From: Paludibacter propionicigenes WB4
GTDB lineage: Bacteria; Bacteroidota; Bacteroidia; Bacteroidales; Paludibacteraceae
NCBI RefSeq assembly: GCF_000183135.1
Contig: NC_014734.1
Coordinates: forward strand, 2,356,001-2,420,000
Reading direction: 5' to 3'
DNA: 64,000 nucleotides
This document shows, in pieces, positions 8,416 through 17,914 of the stretch (positions are counted from its first letter, which is position 1; every line of letters starts with the position of its first letter). The position numbers and the translations under genes were made by a program. A model generated the notes under the pieces. It ran no database searches. It was given only the letters and a program-made list of their open reading frames with translations, and was not told where the DNA came from.

Positions 8416-9963
8416 TTAGTAGTCTTGAGATAAATAGTTTTTCTGCACATCAAAGTATCTGTACCACACAGGGATATTAAACTTAGTACGAATCATATTT
8501 AAATACGCAATTACTTCTGCATTAGGTTTATCATATGATACAACAATCAGTTTTTGTGCATTCTCAATATTGGGAAAATAGGAGTATTCCATAATTTGAC
8601 CAAGTGCTTTTCTTATGCTTAATTTAGCATTGTCTGTTTTTATCTCAAAATAATGCCAAATACCATCTTGAGTAATTGCCTTAATATCAACCCTATTTCG
8701 TTCAATATATACTTGCTTATATTCTTTTGATTGATTTAAATAATCATTAATTGCATTTTGCATTATATCATGATATGGATCATAAGAGCATTCTACTTTG
8801 TATGTTTTGTTTCTTGTATCTGTATTTTTCTTATTTCCAACAAAGTCATCTTGATTATCTGGAATAATTAATTGCGCTTCATGATCATAATTAAACTCAG
8901 TTTCTTTAGGTAGAAGTTTAAATCTGTTAGTAGATATATTAATATCATCAGATCCTAAATAAATATATTCTTCAAATTCTTCAACATCATCAAACTTGAA
9001 TTTAATATTAAAGAAGATTTCAGGGGATAAAGCTATTTCTGAATTCCAGATTCCCTCTTTAAATTCAACTTGTTTTTTCATATCATCCATCCAACCTCTC
9101 TGTTGATATTTCAAGAACTCTGCTTCGGAATCTTGTTTAGAGATACAAACTACGTTTCTTATAATACCTACTAATAGCTTATCATTATTAGGATCAATGG
9201 TATATAGGTGTAAGTTGAAAGTTTTATTATAATGTTTATCTGATTTTAAATTTAAGGGCTGAACAAAAGCATAATGAAAGCCGTCATCTGAAACCTTTGA
9301 ACGGTCAAATAACCATTCTTCGTGTCCAAATCCAAAAGTTCTTTCATAAGAGTTTGGGTCTTTTGATTTTCCATCAATACCACTTGGAAAACACCATTTT
9401 TTGTCATTCCAACAAATTCGAACAATCTTATCTACTTGCCCTCTATCTTTTTGCAGCATCCGGCTATCTATTATCTTTGTTGAATAACGAATGAATTCAT
9501 TTTCAGAGATAGGGTAAATATCAGCAGGATTATATTTATTTATACACTTATCAATTATAGGTTTATCAATGTTCAAAAATTCATTCAAATGACTTAAATA
9601 ATTCTTTCCATGATACTCCTTATACCACTTATTTTTTGTTTTGTGCTTGTAAAATCCTCCAATTTCTCTAACAATTGATTCAAAAAATTTGGCATTGTCT
9701 TTAGAATCTTGCGCTGAAAACTCTATCCAACACTTTCTTTCTATAGTTACAAAAAAACCAATACTATAAACTTTTTCTTTCCAGTCACTTCCATTCCAGA
9801 AAGCAACTTGTAAATAGTAATCATTACCCAAAAACCAATATCCTTTATCTTTTCTGCCTTTTTTATTATTTTTTCTTGACAAAAAATATAGTTCTGGATT
9901 ACTCTCTCTTCTTTTGAGTAGAAAGTCCAATATTTTATTGTGTATTGAAAGGATATTACTCAT
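8416..9963 (-). CDS. Restriction-associated protein with C-terminal PD-(D/E)XK nuclease domain
   Basis: 515 aa. The C-terminal ~100 residues read as a restriction-endonuclease-like fold: RNRVDIKAI supplies the Asp, HYFEIKTD the E-x-K pair, and ALGQIMEY a Q-x3-Y-type helix, followed by LIVVSYDKP. I do not recognise the N-terminal 400 residues as a named family. They include an FGFGHEEWLFD block near residue 212 followed by FHYAFVQPLN, a pattern I loosely associate with PUA-like or base-recognition modules in McrA/McrB-type restriction proteins. It starts 12 bp downstream of hsdM and is surely co-transcribed with it. A modification-dependent or accessory nuclease is the best guess. Confidence 0.7.
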   Translation of the reverse strand: MSNILSIHNKILDFLLKRRESNPELYFLSRKNNKKGRKDKGYWFLGNDYYLQVAFWNGSDWKEKVYSIGFFVTIERKCWIEFSAQDSKDNAKFFESIVREIGGFYKHKTKNKWYKEYHGKNYLSHLNEFLNIDKPIIDKCINKYNPADIYPISENEFIRYSTKIIDSRMLQKDRGQVDKIVRICWNDKKWCFPSGIDGKSKDPNSYERTFGFGHEEWLFDRSKVSDDGFHYAFVQPLNLKSDKHYNKTFNLHLYTIDPNNDKLLVGIIRNVVCISKQDSEAEFLKYQQRGWMDDMKKQVEFKEGIWNSEIALSPEIFFNIKFKFDDVEEFEEYIYLGSDDINISTNRFKLLPKETEFNYDHEAQLIIPDNQDDFVGNKKNTDTRNKTYKVECSYDPYHDIMQNAINDYLNQSKEYKQVYIERNRVDIKAITQDGIWHYFEIKTDNAKLSIRKALGQIMEYSYFPNIENAQKLIVVSYDKPNAEVIAYLNMIRTKFNIPVWYRYFDVQKNYLSQDY

Positions 9964-9975
9964 ATAGATATTTTT

Positions 9976-11616
9976 TTATGGCAACTCCTTCAACCCCAAC
10001 TCCCTCAAAAATCCATTATGCGTTTCGGTTGCTTTTCTGATTTTTTCTTCCAAATCCACCAACGTTTCATTTACTGCGTTTAAATCTATTTCTTTGGCAG
10101 TAACCGCTGTACTTACATAACGGGAGATATTCAGGTTGTAATCGTTTTTGACGATTTCTTCCATAGATACTCTACGAGAGTAGCGTTCTTCTTCAGTGCG
10201 GAACTGATAAGTTTCTACAATCTTTCGTATATCGTTGGGTTCTCCTTCTTCACCGTCGCGCAGACGGTTTTGACGTTTGCCTTTTTCAAAATACTCACTG
10301 GCATTGATAAACAGCACATCATCAAACTTCTTACATTTTTTCAGTACCAGAATACATACGGGAATACCCGTAGAGAAGAACAGGTTGGACGGTAAACCGA
10401 TGACCGTATCTATATTACCATCTTTGAGCAACTTGGTACGGATACGTTCTTCCGCTCCACCACGGAATAAAACACCGTGTGGCAAGATAATAGCCATTGT
10501 ACCTTCTTGGGCTAAGAAATGGAAACCATGCAACAAGAAAGCAAAGTCGGCCGCTGACTTGGGGGCAAGCCCGTAGTTTTTGAAACGAAAATCCTCGCCC
10601 ATCGCTTCGCTTGGTTCCCAACGCAGACTAAAAGGAGGATTAGCCACTACTGCATCGAATTCCATTTTCTTAGCGGGATTCATCTCGTTTAGTATATCCC
10701 AGTCGTTTAGTAAGGTATCTCCATGATGAATATGAAACTCCGTATCTTTTACACCATGCAGCAACATATTCATACGGGCAAGGTTATAGGTAGTAATGTT
10801 CTTTTCCTGACCGTAGATTTTACCTATACCATGTTTGCCTAACTGATTGCGCACATTCAATAACAGCGAACCCGAACCACAAGCTAAATCCATTACCTTA
10901 TCTAACTTCTTCTTTTTTCCCGCAGCCGGGTTTTGACTATCAAGTGTAACAATAGACGAAAGAATGGTAGATATTTGTTGCGGGGTATAAAACTCACCTG
11001 CTTTTTTACCTGAATCAGCAGCAAACTGACCAATCAGGAATTCATAAGCATCTCCGAGTATATCCGTATCTTTTGAAAACTTGACAATACCCTGTTCTAT
11101 TTTGGTTATGATATTACATAGTTCAGCATTACGCTCTTCATATGTTTTTCCCAGTTTATCAGAATTCAGATTGATTTCAGAGAACAATCCTTGAAATGTA
11201 CTTTCAAAAGATTCATTCTCGATATAATCAAAGCCTTTTTTAAGCGTATGCAACAATTCTCCATTTTGTGTACGAGCCATTTCATAAATACTACTCCACA
11301 GATATTTAGGTTGAATAACATAATGAACCTTACGACGCATTTGTTTTTCAAACTCTTCTATATCGGCAGCATTTTCATTATACCATATTTCGAGAGCAGA
11401 AGTGGCTTTCAGTTTCTTTAAAATATCAGAAGTAACCTCCGGATAATCCTGACCCAATTCCTTTTTAGCTACATCCTCGTAATTATCGGATAAATAGCGC
11501 ATAAACAGGAATGAAAGCATATAATCTCTGAAATTATCTGCATTCATCGAGCCTCGTAATTGGTTAGCTATATCCCAAAGGGTTTTTCCTAATTGTTGTT
11601 GTTCTAATGCGGTCAT
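9976..11616 (-). CDS. hsdM: Type I restriction-modification methyltransferase subunit HsdM
   Basis: 546 aa, full length for the family. The N-terminal helical HsdM_N domain (residues 5-160) precedes the N6-adenine methylase domain: FYTP at 209-212, the SAM-binding motif I DLACGSGS at 243-250 and the catalytic NPPF at 326-329. With HsdS it methylates adenine in a bipartite target; with HsdR it forms the restriction complex. It lies 20 bp downstream of the PrrC-like gene and 12 bp upstream of the 515-aa nuclease gene, so the operon order is hsdR-hsdS-prrC-like-hsdM. All expected motifs are intact, so methylation should be active. Confidence 0.97.
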   Translation of the reverse strand: MTALEQQQLGKTLWDIANQLRGSMNADNFRDYMLSFLFMRYLSDNYEDVAKKELGQDYPEVTSDILKKLKATSALEIWYNENAADIEEFEKQMRRKVHYVIQPKYLWSSIYEMARTQNGELLHTLKKGFDYIENESFESTFQGLFSEINLNSDKLGKTYEERNAELCNIITKIEQGIVKFSKDTDILGDAYEFLIGQFAADSGKKAGEFYTPQQISTILSSIVTLDSQNPAAGKKKKLDKVMDLACGSGSLLLNVRNQLGKHGIGKIYGQEKNITTYNLARMNMLLHGVKDTEFHIHHGDTLLNDWDILNEMNPAKKMEFDAVVANPPFSLRWEPSEAMGEDFRFKNYGLAPKSAADFAFLLHGFHFLAQEGTMAIILPHGVLFRGGAEERIRTKLLKDGNIDTVIGLPSNLFFSTGIPVCILVLKKCKKFDDVLFINASEYFEKGKRQNRLRDGEEGEPNDIRKIVETYQFRTEEERYSRRVSMEEIVKNDYNLNISRYVSTAVTAKEIDLNAVNETLVDLEEKIRKATETHNGFLRELGLKELP

Positions 11617-11636
11617 TTTAGACGTATTCTTTATTT

Positions 11637-12743
11637 TTATTCTGAAAATAACTTAGGGTTAAATTTGTAATTGTTCATGAAATCTTTCAAAACCCTTTTG
11701 AAATACTCCTTATTCTCATCTATCATTATTACGGGCTCAAAAAGCGAGTAGTTTCCGTGACTGAGTATGTTGACTATTCGGGTATGTACAACCCCCTCCG
11801 GGTCATCTTCCTGTTTCTTGATACATTCAGAAAAGCCACTAAATCCATGAAACGTTGCCGTTTTTTCGAGTATACTTCTCAATATATTGAAATGATAAGT
11901 ATATAAATTGCCACTATCAGCTGCTTTTTTCAAATCTTTCAGCAGTGAGACATGGTGAAAGAATGGTGTATCTGTTGTGTCCTTTAGCATATATGAATTT
12001 TCAACGACACCTTTGCTTAGAAAAAACTTTAATGCATTGCCCATTTCATTATACATGACATTAAAGAAAAGTGTATGGTGAGTTGAAATAACTGCCTTTA
12101 CCTTGTTTTCAGGCTTTTTAAGCATCTGTGCTAAATGACTGGCAACTGCAATGGCATTATTATCATCCAACGATGAAATAGGGTCATCAATGTAAATATA
12201 TTTAACCCATTTATAATCTTCTTGTTGGTCAATAGCTAATTGTGCTATTGCAAGAAAAAAGCACCAAATAAATATATTTTCTTCTCCGCGGGATATTTTG
12301 ATAAATTCTTTATTTTGAGGCGAACCATCAACTTTTATCTCTCTAATAAAATTTACAGCCCAATACTCTTTCTCTTCCTTATCTTTATAATCGTAGTCAA
12401 TAAGGAAGTTGAAATCTGCATATCGTTGCAAAAGAGGGCGAATCCTACTCTCCATTTCCAAATCTTCTAATCCCGAGAAAAAACGAGATTCTTTGTTGAT
12501 TAGCAAAACGCGCTTACTATCACTATCCAAATCATTATCCCACGAAAATAAGTCTTCAGTAAAAGCATTATAATATAAAGTATCAGGAATACTATCCATC
12601 TTTCCTGCATCTTTAAATGCCATGGATAAACGTGTTTTACCCGTTCCATTATAGGCATAAAGCAATGTATTCTTCTTTCCAGTGGAACGCAGATAACCAA
12701 CTAACTCGTCCAGATTTTCAAGTGAAACAATCGTACTATTCAT
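11637..12743 (-). CDS. prrC: PrrC-like anticodon nuclease (ABC-type ATPase plus tRNase domain)
   Basis: 368 aa, close to the ~396 aa of E. coli PrrC. The N-terminal ATPase has Walker A AYNGTGKT (30-37), the family block YYNAFTEDLF.WDNDL (58-72), an ABC-like signature ISRGEE (150-155), Walker B YIYIDD (183-187), the D-loop SSLDD (190-194) and H-loop histidines (222-223). The C-terminal region carries R289, E293 and H329, matching the R-x3-E...H catalytic triad of PrrC (R320/E324/H356). PrrC stays silent while bound to its type I restriction complex and cuts the tRNA-Lys anticodon loop when a phage inhibits restriction. Its place between hsdS and hsdM supports the same guard role; the tRNA target here is not determinable. 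Confidence 0.85.
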   Translation of the reverse strand: MNSTIVSLENLDELVGYLRSTGKKNTLLYAYNGTGKTRLSMAFKDAGKMDSIPDTLYYNAFTEDLFSWDNDLDSDSKRVLLINKESRFFSGLEDLEMESRIRPLLQRYADFNFLIDYDYKDKEEKEYWAVNFIREIKVDGSPQNKEFIKISRGEENIFIWCFFLAIAQLAIDQQEDYKWVKYIYIDDPISSLDDNNAIAVASHLAQMLKKPENKVKAVISTHHTLFFNVMYNEMGNALKFFLSKGVVENSYMLKDTTDTPFFHHVSLLKDLKKAADSGNLYTYHFNILRSILEKTATFHGFSGFSECIKKQEDDPEGVVHTRIVNILSHGNYSLFEPVIMIDENKEYFKRVLKDFMNNYKFNPKLFSE

Positions 12744-12746
12744 AAC

Positions 12747-14048
12747 TTATTCATTTATCACCGGAAACAACCCCTGCATCAACCCCTTCTTATGCTCCTT
12801 TAACCCTTCTATCTTCTGTACTTGCGCTGCTATTTCATCATCTATGGAAGAGAGAAAGTTGGCGATTTTTTGTTGCTCGTTTGGTTGAGGAACGATAAAC
12901 TTATATTTAAGCAAATTACTCCCATTTATAGAATTAATTGTAGCACCTAAATCCGCTTTAACTTGATTGCTGTATAAATCAGTTTGAAATAATTGGAATA
13001 TAAAACTTGGTTGATATGCTCTAAATACAGTCATAAAAGCCCCATGTGTAGCAAATGGAATATCTTTAGGTATTATTGCATTCTTTCCAATCAATGATTT
13101 CGAACCATTTCTCACACAAATCAAGATGTCATTTGGCTGAATTAGATTTGCGCCTTTTACTTCAGTAGTCACATAAACACAATCATTTAAATCGATTAGA
13201 CCATTTTGAATATTAGAAGACCTTAGGACCAATAAGCCCTCATTTCTTATATCATTAGGACTATATGTTAAGCCCCCAATCAAATTTCCCAACTTATTCA
13301 ACGTCGTCTCCACCCACTCCCCATCACCTTCAAACTCCTTAAACCGTAATTTAGGCACTGTTTCTCCTTCAGCAGGAAATAGCTGCTGCATCAGTCCTTT
13401 TTTATGGTCTTTCAGTGCTTCCAATTTATAGGTATGGGCGGCTATCAATTCATCCAAAGAGGAAAGACATGAGGCGATTTTTTGTTGCTCATCTTTATTC
13501 TCAGGATAGTATACGCTTATGTTTGATAATCTTGTTGCAGAAATTCCTAAAACTTTAGCTCCTTGAGATTCTTTTTGTATTTGAGTACGAATCGAGGATG
13601 ATTTAAATAAATGTCCTCCAAAACCAGTTCTCAGTTTTGAGTCTTTTTGTCTTGCCAATAAAGTATGCAAACCCGATAATATTTTTTCATTATTTAAGTA
13701 TATAATTTCAATGCTTTTACCAACATCTGCCAAGTCTTCAGAGGCATCAGCAAAAATTATATCACCTTCTTTACAGAAAAATTCCTCCTTAATTTTCTCG
13801 ACAGTAATATCTAAATTGACAAACGGAACTATTTCTTTTGTTATATCAAAATGTGAGTTGAATTTTGTATGTATATCTCCATAATGAATATTCTTAATAT
13901 TTCCGTCTCTATAATTTAAATTATCTCTTGTAAATGAGTTTGTTCCCAAAAAAGAATATATTTCTGAAAATGGTTCTAAAATCCACTCTTTAGAAAATTG
14001 AAACTCAGGAAACCTCAACTTCGGCACTATCTTATTATCTTTATTCAT
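12747..14048 (-). CDS. hsdS: Type I restriction specificity subunit HsdS (two target-recognition domains)
   Basis: 433 aa with the typical internal duplication: target-recognition domain 1 (about residues 10-180), a central conserved helix (EQQKIASCLSSLDELI...LKDHKKGLMQQLFP), target-recognition domain 2 (about 235-395) and a C-terminal conserved helix of nearly the same sequence (EQQKIANFLSSIDDEI...LKEHKKGLMQGLFP). PKLRF.EF opens each half. The two TRDs read the two halves of the bipartite target and the helices set the spacing. It overlaps hsdR by 8 bp upstream and is 3 bp from the PrrC-like gene downstream. The target sequence cannot be predicted here. Confidence 0.95.
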   Translation of the reverse strand: MNKDNKIVPKLRFPEFQFSKEWILEPFSEIYSFLGTNSFTRDNLNYRDGNIKNIHYGDIHTKFNSHFDITKEIVPFVNLDITVEKIKEEFFCKEGDIIFADASEDLADVGKSIEIIYLNNEKILSGLHTLLARQKDSKLRTGFGGHLFKSSSIRTQIQKESQGAKVLGISATRLSNISVYYPENKDEQQKIASCLSSLDELIAAHTYKLEALKDHKKGLMQQLFPAEGETVPKLRFKEFEGDGEWVETTLNKLGNLIGGLTYSPNDIRNEGLLVLRSSNIQNGLIDLNDCVYVTTEVKGANLIQPNDILICVRNGSKSLIGKNAIIPKDIPFATHGAFMTVFRAYQPSFIFQLFQTDLYSNQVKADLGATINSINGSNLLKYKFIVPQPNEQQKIANFLSSIDDEIAAQVQKIEGLKEHKKGLMQGLFPVINE

Positions 14049-17046
14049 ACGCTTTTAATCCTGATATTTCGTGTCCCTGTGCTAATTTTTTAAGCAGAGG
14101 TACTAAATCTTCCATGAGTGCCAGTTCTTTTTTGGTGCGGTCTTTCCACCCTAATTCCAATGGTGCTAACAAATCACTGAGTTGTTCGCCATCGAATATC
14201 ATACGGGAGATAATACCCTCTACAAAGGCTTTCAATGCTTCTGTTTCTAATCCGTGTTTTTGCGCGGTTTCGTTTATTTGTTTGGCAAACTTTTCTGCTT
14301 TAAAGATTTGGTAACCATCCCGAATTTCCTTTTCCGACAGTCCTTTGCCTTCTTCCAGTGTTTTAATATAGGCGGCAATATCATCCCGTTCATCCATCAG
14401 GTTTGCACTCGAACTAAGCAGGTTAATCAACTGCTCCCGACTCATCTTTTGTTTCGAAGGCTTATTCTGGGTGAACTTGGAAATCAAGCCCATGATATAA
14501 TCGTAGTCGATAATGGCCGAAGCAAACAGCACAAACTCGAAATCGATCTCTTGAATGGCCGGTTCGGCTTTGTCGCCTTCTTTGTCACGTTTTTCTTTCA
14601 GTTTTTTTGCTGTTTCCAGATACGAGCTTCGGAATTCCAGCAATTGGTCGGTAGGCAAAATATGCTCTATCAGCTCTTTTTGTTCGGGCTGCAAATCGGT
14701 ATATTGGTCGAGCTGCGTTTTCAGTCGTTGCACTTCCTTAAAGCGGTTGATAAAGTTGATCCTTGCCGTATCGCCTTTCAGGTTATACACTTCCTGCGGA
14801 GCACAGGTTAAATCGCTTTTTTGCATAAAGTCCTGTAAAGCAGCTACCGCTTCTTCAAATTTCTCTATCACTTTCGGTGCAGGATCCACCAACCATATTT
14901 CTTTGGCCTTGTTTTCATCTTTCTCGCCCGAGAACAATGCAATAGCTGTATCTACCGCTTCCTGTTGCTGACGGAAATCAAGGATATTACCATAAGGCTT
15001 GCTATCGTTTAATATACGATTGGTACGCGAAAAAGCCTGAATCAGTCCGTGATATTTCAGGTTTTTATCTACATAAAGCGTATTCAGAAACTTGGAATCG
15101 AAACCTGTGAGCAACATATCCACTACAATCACTATATCAATTTTATTCCGGTGCGGATAATCTTTATTGCTGTATTTTTGGTCTTTGATGCGTTGCTGCA
15201 CATCCTGATAATACAAATCGAACTCGCTGATAGTATGATTTGTACCGTATTGCGCATTGTAATCGGCAATAATAGCCATCAGAGCTTGTTTTTTGCCTTC
15301 GGGGTCTTGCTTGTTATCTTCCTTTTCGTTGATTAAATCTTCCTGTAACTGTTTGATATCAGCCAGATTCTTATCGTTTTTATTTTCAGTGTCGTTCGCT
15401 AATGCCTGTGTTGGTGGCGAAAACACACAAGCTATATTCATCGGCACATAGTCTGCATCTTCCGCTTGTTTTTGTGCCTGAAAAGCTTTAAACCGCTGAT
15501 AATAATCAATGGCATCGTTTATCGATTGTGTAGCAAACAGCGCATTAAACCGTCGGTGGTTGGTGGCGCCTTCATGCTTTTTCAAAATCTCGTTTACAAT
15601 AGCTTGTTTGGCTATACTTTCGCCCGGTTTGGGTGCATTCTCACCCTGTGGTTTAAAGTAATCGATATGAAAACGCAACACATTCTTGTCCTCAATAGCA
15701 TGGGTAATGGTGTAAGCGTGTAATTCCTGTTGGAAAATGTTTTCTGTAGTTTTATACGAAGCATATTCACCCTCACGTATCAGTTGGGTAGAGTTCTGTT
15801 CAAAAATAGGTGTACCCGTAAAACCGAACAATTGTGAGTTGGGAAAGAATTCTTTAATGGCTTTATGATTATCGCCAAACTGCGAACGATGACATTCATC
15901 AAAGATAAACACCATACGACTATCGCGAAGCGGTTCAAGTCGTTCCTTGTAATTTGCCCGGTTTTCGGGATCAAGAGCAATACCGAGCTTTTGAATAGTG
16001 GTTACTATTACCTTATCGGCATAATCTTCGGACAGCATACGGCGCACTAAACTTTCGGTATTTGTATTGGCTTCCACACAACCATCCTGAAACTTATTAA
16101 ATTCTTCGCGGGTCTGACGGTCAAGATCTTTTCTATCCACCACAAACAAGCATTTTTCAATATCCGGATTATCTTTCAGCAGGGTAGAGGCTTTAAACGA
16201 AGTCAGTGTTTTTCCGCTACCTGTAGTATGCCAGATATAACCGTTGCCACGGTTTTCGTGAATACAATCCACAATGGCTTTTACCGCATAAATCTGGTAT
16301 GGGCGCATAACCAACAGCTTTTGTTCGTTAGCTACCAGCACCATGTATTTATTAATCATTTCGCCCAGCGTACACTTTGCAAGAAACTTTTCAGAGAAAT
16401 CGTGCAGGTGAGCAATCTTCTTATTATTTACATCAGCCAACTGATAAACAGGCAGAAATTGTTCGTCGGCATTAAACTGAAAATGCTGATTATTGTTATT
16501 GGCAAAATACTGTGTATTACCACGGTTGCTCACAATAAACAACTGCATAAAACAAAGCAGCGTATTGGTGTAACCATTACCTGCATCGTTTTTATAATCC
16601 ACAATTTGCTGCATGGCTCGTCGTGGGCTTATATCCAAAGCCTTTAACTCTATCTGCACCACAGGTAAACCGTTTATCAGCAAAATCACATCGTACCGCT
16701 GATGACTGTTATTGGTGTTGATACGCAGTTGATTAATTACCTCATAATCGTTTTTACACCAGTCTTTGATATTGACCAGCGTATAATGAAGCGGTGTTCC
16801 ATCTTCCCGAAAGAAAACTTCCCTTGCACGCAATCTTTTAGAAGAAGCAAATACATCCGGACTTACAATTTCGTCTAACAGACGTTTGAATTCCGCATCA
16901 GTAAGATGCACACGGTTAAGTGCTTCAAATTTCTGTCTGAAATTCAATTCAAGAGCATCCCTGTCCCGAATATCAGGGCGGTAAGTGTATTTGAGGTCTT
17001 TGAGTTTCTCAATCAGACCGAGTTCTATTTCGTTTTCTTTTGTCAT
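14041..17046 (-). CDS. hsdR: Type I restriction endonuclease subunit HsdR
   Basis: 1001 aa, normal size. The N-terminal nuclease domain has D119 (RYDVILLING), the E-x-K pair E133/K135 (VQIELKAL) and a Q-x3-Y motif at 147-151 (QIVDY). The SF2 helicase core has Walker A TTGSGKT (275-281), motif II DECHRSQFG and motif III FGFTGTP, with RTNRIL in the second RecA lobe. A long helical C-terminus binds the methylase core. The complex translocates DNA and cuts remotely when the target is unmethylated. It is the first gene of the operon, starting from the ATG at 17046, and all catalytic motifs are intact. Confidence 0.97.
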   Translation of the reverse strand: MTKENEIELGLIEKLKDLKYTYRPDIRDRDALELNFRQKFEALNRVHLTDAEFKRLLDEIVSPDVFASSKRLRAREVFFREDGTPLHYTLVNIKDWCKNDYEVINQLRINTNNSHQRYDVILLINGLPVVQIELKALDISPRRAMQQIVDYKNDAGNGYTNTLLCFMQLFIVSNRGNTQYFANNNNQHFQFNADEQFLPVYQLADVNNKKIAHLHDFSEKFLAKCTLGEMINKYMVLVANEQKLLVMRPYQIYAVKAIVDCIHENRGNGYIWHTTGSGKTLTSFKASTLLKDNPDIEKCLFVVDRKDLDRQTREEFNKFQDGCVEANTNTESLVRRMLSEDYADKVIVTTIQKLGIALDPENRANYKERLEPLRDSRMVFIFDECHRSQFGDNHKAIKEFFPNSQLFGFTGTPIFEQNSTQLIREGEYASYKTTENIFQQELHAYTITHAIEDKNVLRFHIDYFKPQGENAPKPGESIAKQAIVNEILKKHEGATNHRRFNALFATQSINDAIDYYQRFKAFQAQKQAEDADYVPMNIACVFSPPTQALANDTENKNDKNLADIKQLQEDLINEKEDNKQDPEGKKQALMAIIADYNAQYGTNHTISEFDLYYQDVQQRIKDQKYSNKDYPHRNKIDIVIVVDMLLTGFDSKFLNTLYVDKNLKYHGLIQAFSRTNRILNDSKPYGNILDFRQQQEAVDTAIALFSGEKDENKAKEIWLVDPAPKVIEKFEEAVAALQDFMQKSDLTCAPQEVYNLKGDTARINFINRFKEVQRLKTQLDQYTDLQPEQKELIEHILPTDQLLEFRSSYLETAKKLKEKRDKEGDKAEPAIQEIDFEFVLFASAIIDYDYIMGLISKFTQNKPSKQKMSREQLINLLSSSANLMDERDDIAAYIKTLEEGKGLSEKEIRDGYQIFKAEKFAKQINETAQKHGLETEALKAFVEGIISRMIFDGEQLSDLLAPLELGWKDRTKKELALMEDLVPLLKKLAQGHEISGLKAYE

Positions 17047-17914
17047 TGGCTATAGCAGTACAGAGATTTTTTATTAGTTGGAGAGCTTTATAGAATACCC
17101 TTTAGACAGTTGCAATTCACTCTAAGAATCGTTTAATAATTAGCAAATATACGAATGTTTCTCCAATTTTAAAAGAATAAAATAAGTGGCTGGCAATCAG
17201 AGAATACTGTAGATTTACAAAATTACAAATTCTATTTTACATATCCTTATTTTTAGCAAATAAAGATATTCTACTTATATTTCTTCGAGTTTTAATCTGT
17301 CAATCAATAGTAATAAAGCCGGATTTTCTTGGATCATTGATTGAAGTTTTTGGCTGAAACGGCTTTGAATTGGTTGAATGACCTAACCCCAGTCCTTCTC
17401 CATGTGGAGAGGAGAGATTTGAGCTGGTCAATCATGTAATCAACAATGTCAAGCCTTTTGGCTTTTGCTTCTGGAGTTGCAACGTATTCTAAAAGATTTG
17501 AGCCATTGATTTTATAATTGTATTGTATCTTAATATTCTAAACTTTTAAATTTGACTTATCAAAAACAATTTGTGGGATTCGGGTAAGGTTGATTTTTTC
17601 AGGTAGTTTAGTTCTCTTATATTCTTAGCCAGGTATTGTAACACAATCCCTTATTATAGGAAATTCTTTAATATAAGGGAATAACTATATAGTGCTATAA
17701 TTCAATGCAATATAAATATTTAAGGATCGTTTCCGTTGATTTTCATGCAAAAAAGAAATGGTGTATGTGATTATGTTTAATTTTATAATGCTAGTATACA
17801 GCTATATAAAACGATCAACCAAATAAAATCATATTACTTTTATATGAAGATTGGGCTTTTGCACTTATGATTTCAATCGCTTGCGAAACAACTTACTTGA
17901 TAAGTAGTATAGTG
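17047..17914. other. 868-bp gap between hsdR and the Rep-like gene
   Basis: No intact gene. On the minus strand 17382-17275 there is a 35-codon open tail (QSRFSQKLQSMIQENPAL then LIDRLKLEEI and stop) that looks like the end of a lost coding sequence, but I cannot name it. Bases 17387-17420 hold a short palindrome (CCTTCTCC-ATGT-GGAGAGG) of a kind often scattered between Bacteroidota genes. The rest is AT-rich and featureless. Confidence 0.4.
17144..17151 (-). promoter_or_regulatory. Possible -7 box upstream of the hsd operon
   Basis: On the minus strand this reads TATATTTG, a perfect TAnnTTTG box, about 100 bp upstream of the hsdR start. I find no convincing TTTG -33 box at 19-20 bases, so this is a weak call. 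Confidence 0.3.

Noticed and set aside
11637-12743. General SMC/RecF-type repair ATPase
   Set aside because: The operon position inside hsd genes, the YYNAFTEDLF block and the R-x3-E...H triad point to the PrrC family rather than to a repair protein.
14041-17046. Plus-strand open frames of 60-185 codons inside the hsdR region
   Set aside because: They run opposite to a gene with all type I motifs, show no family signs and have the composition expected of antisense shadows.
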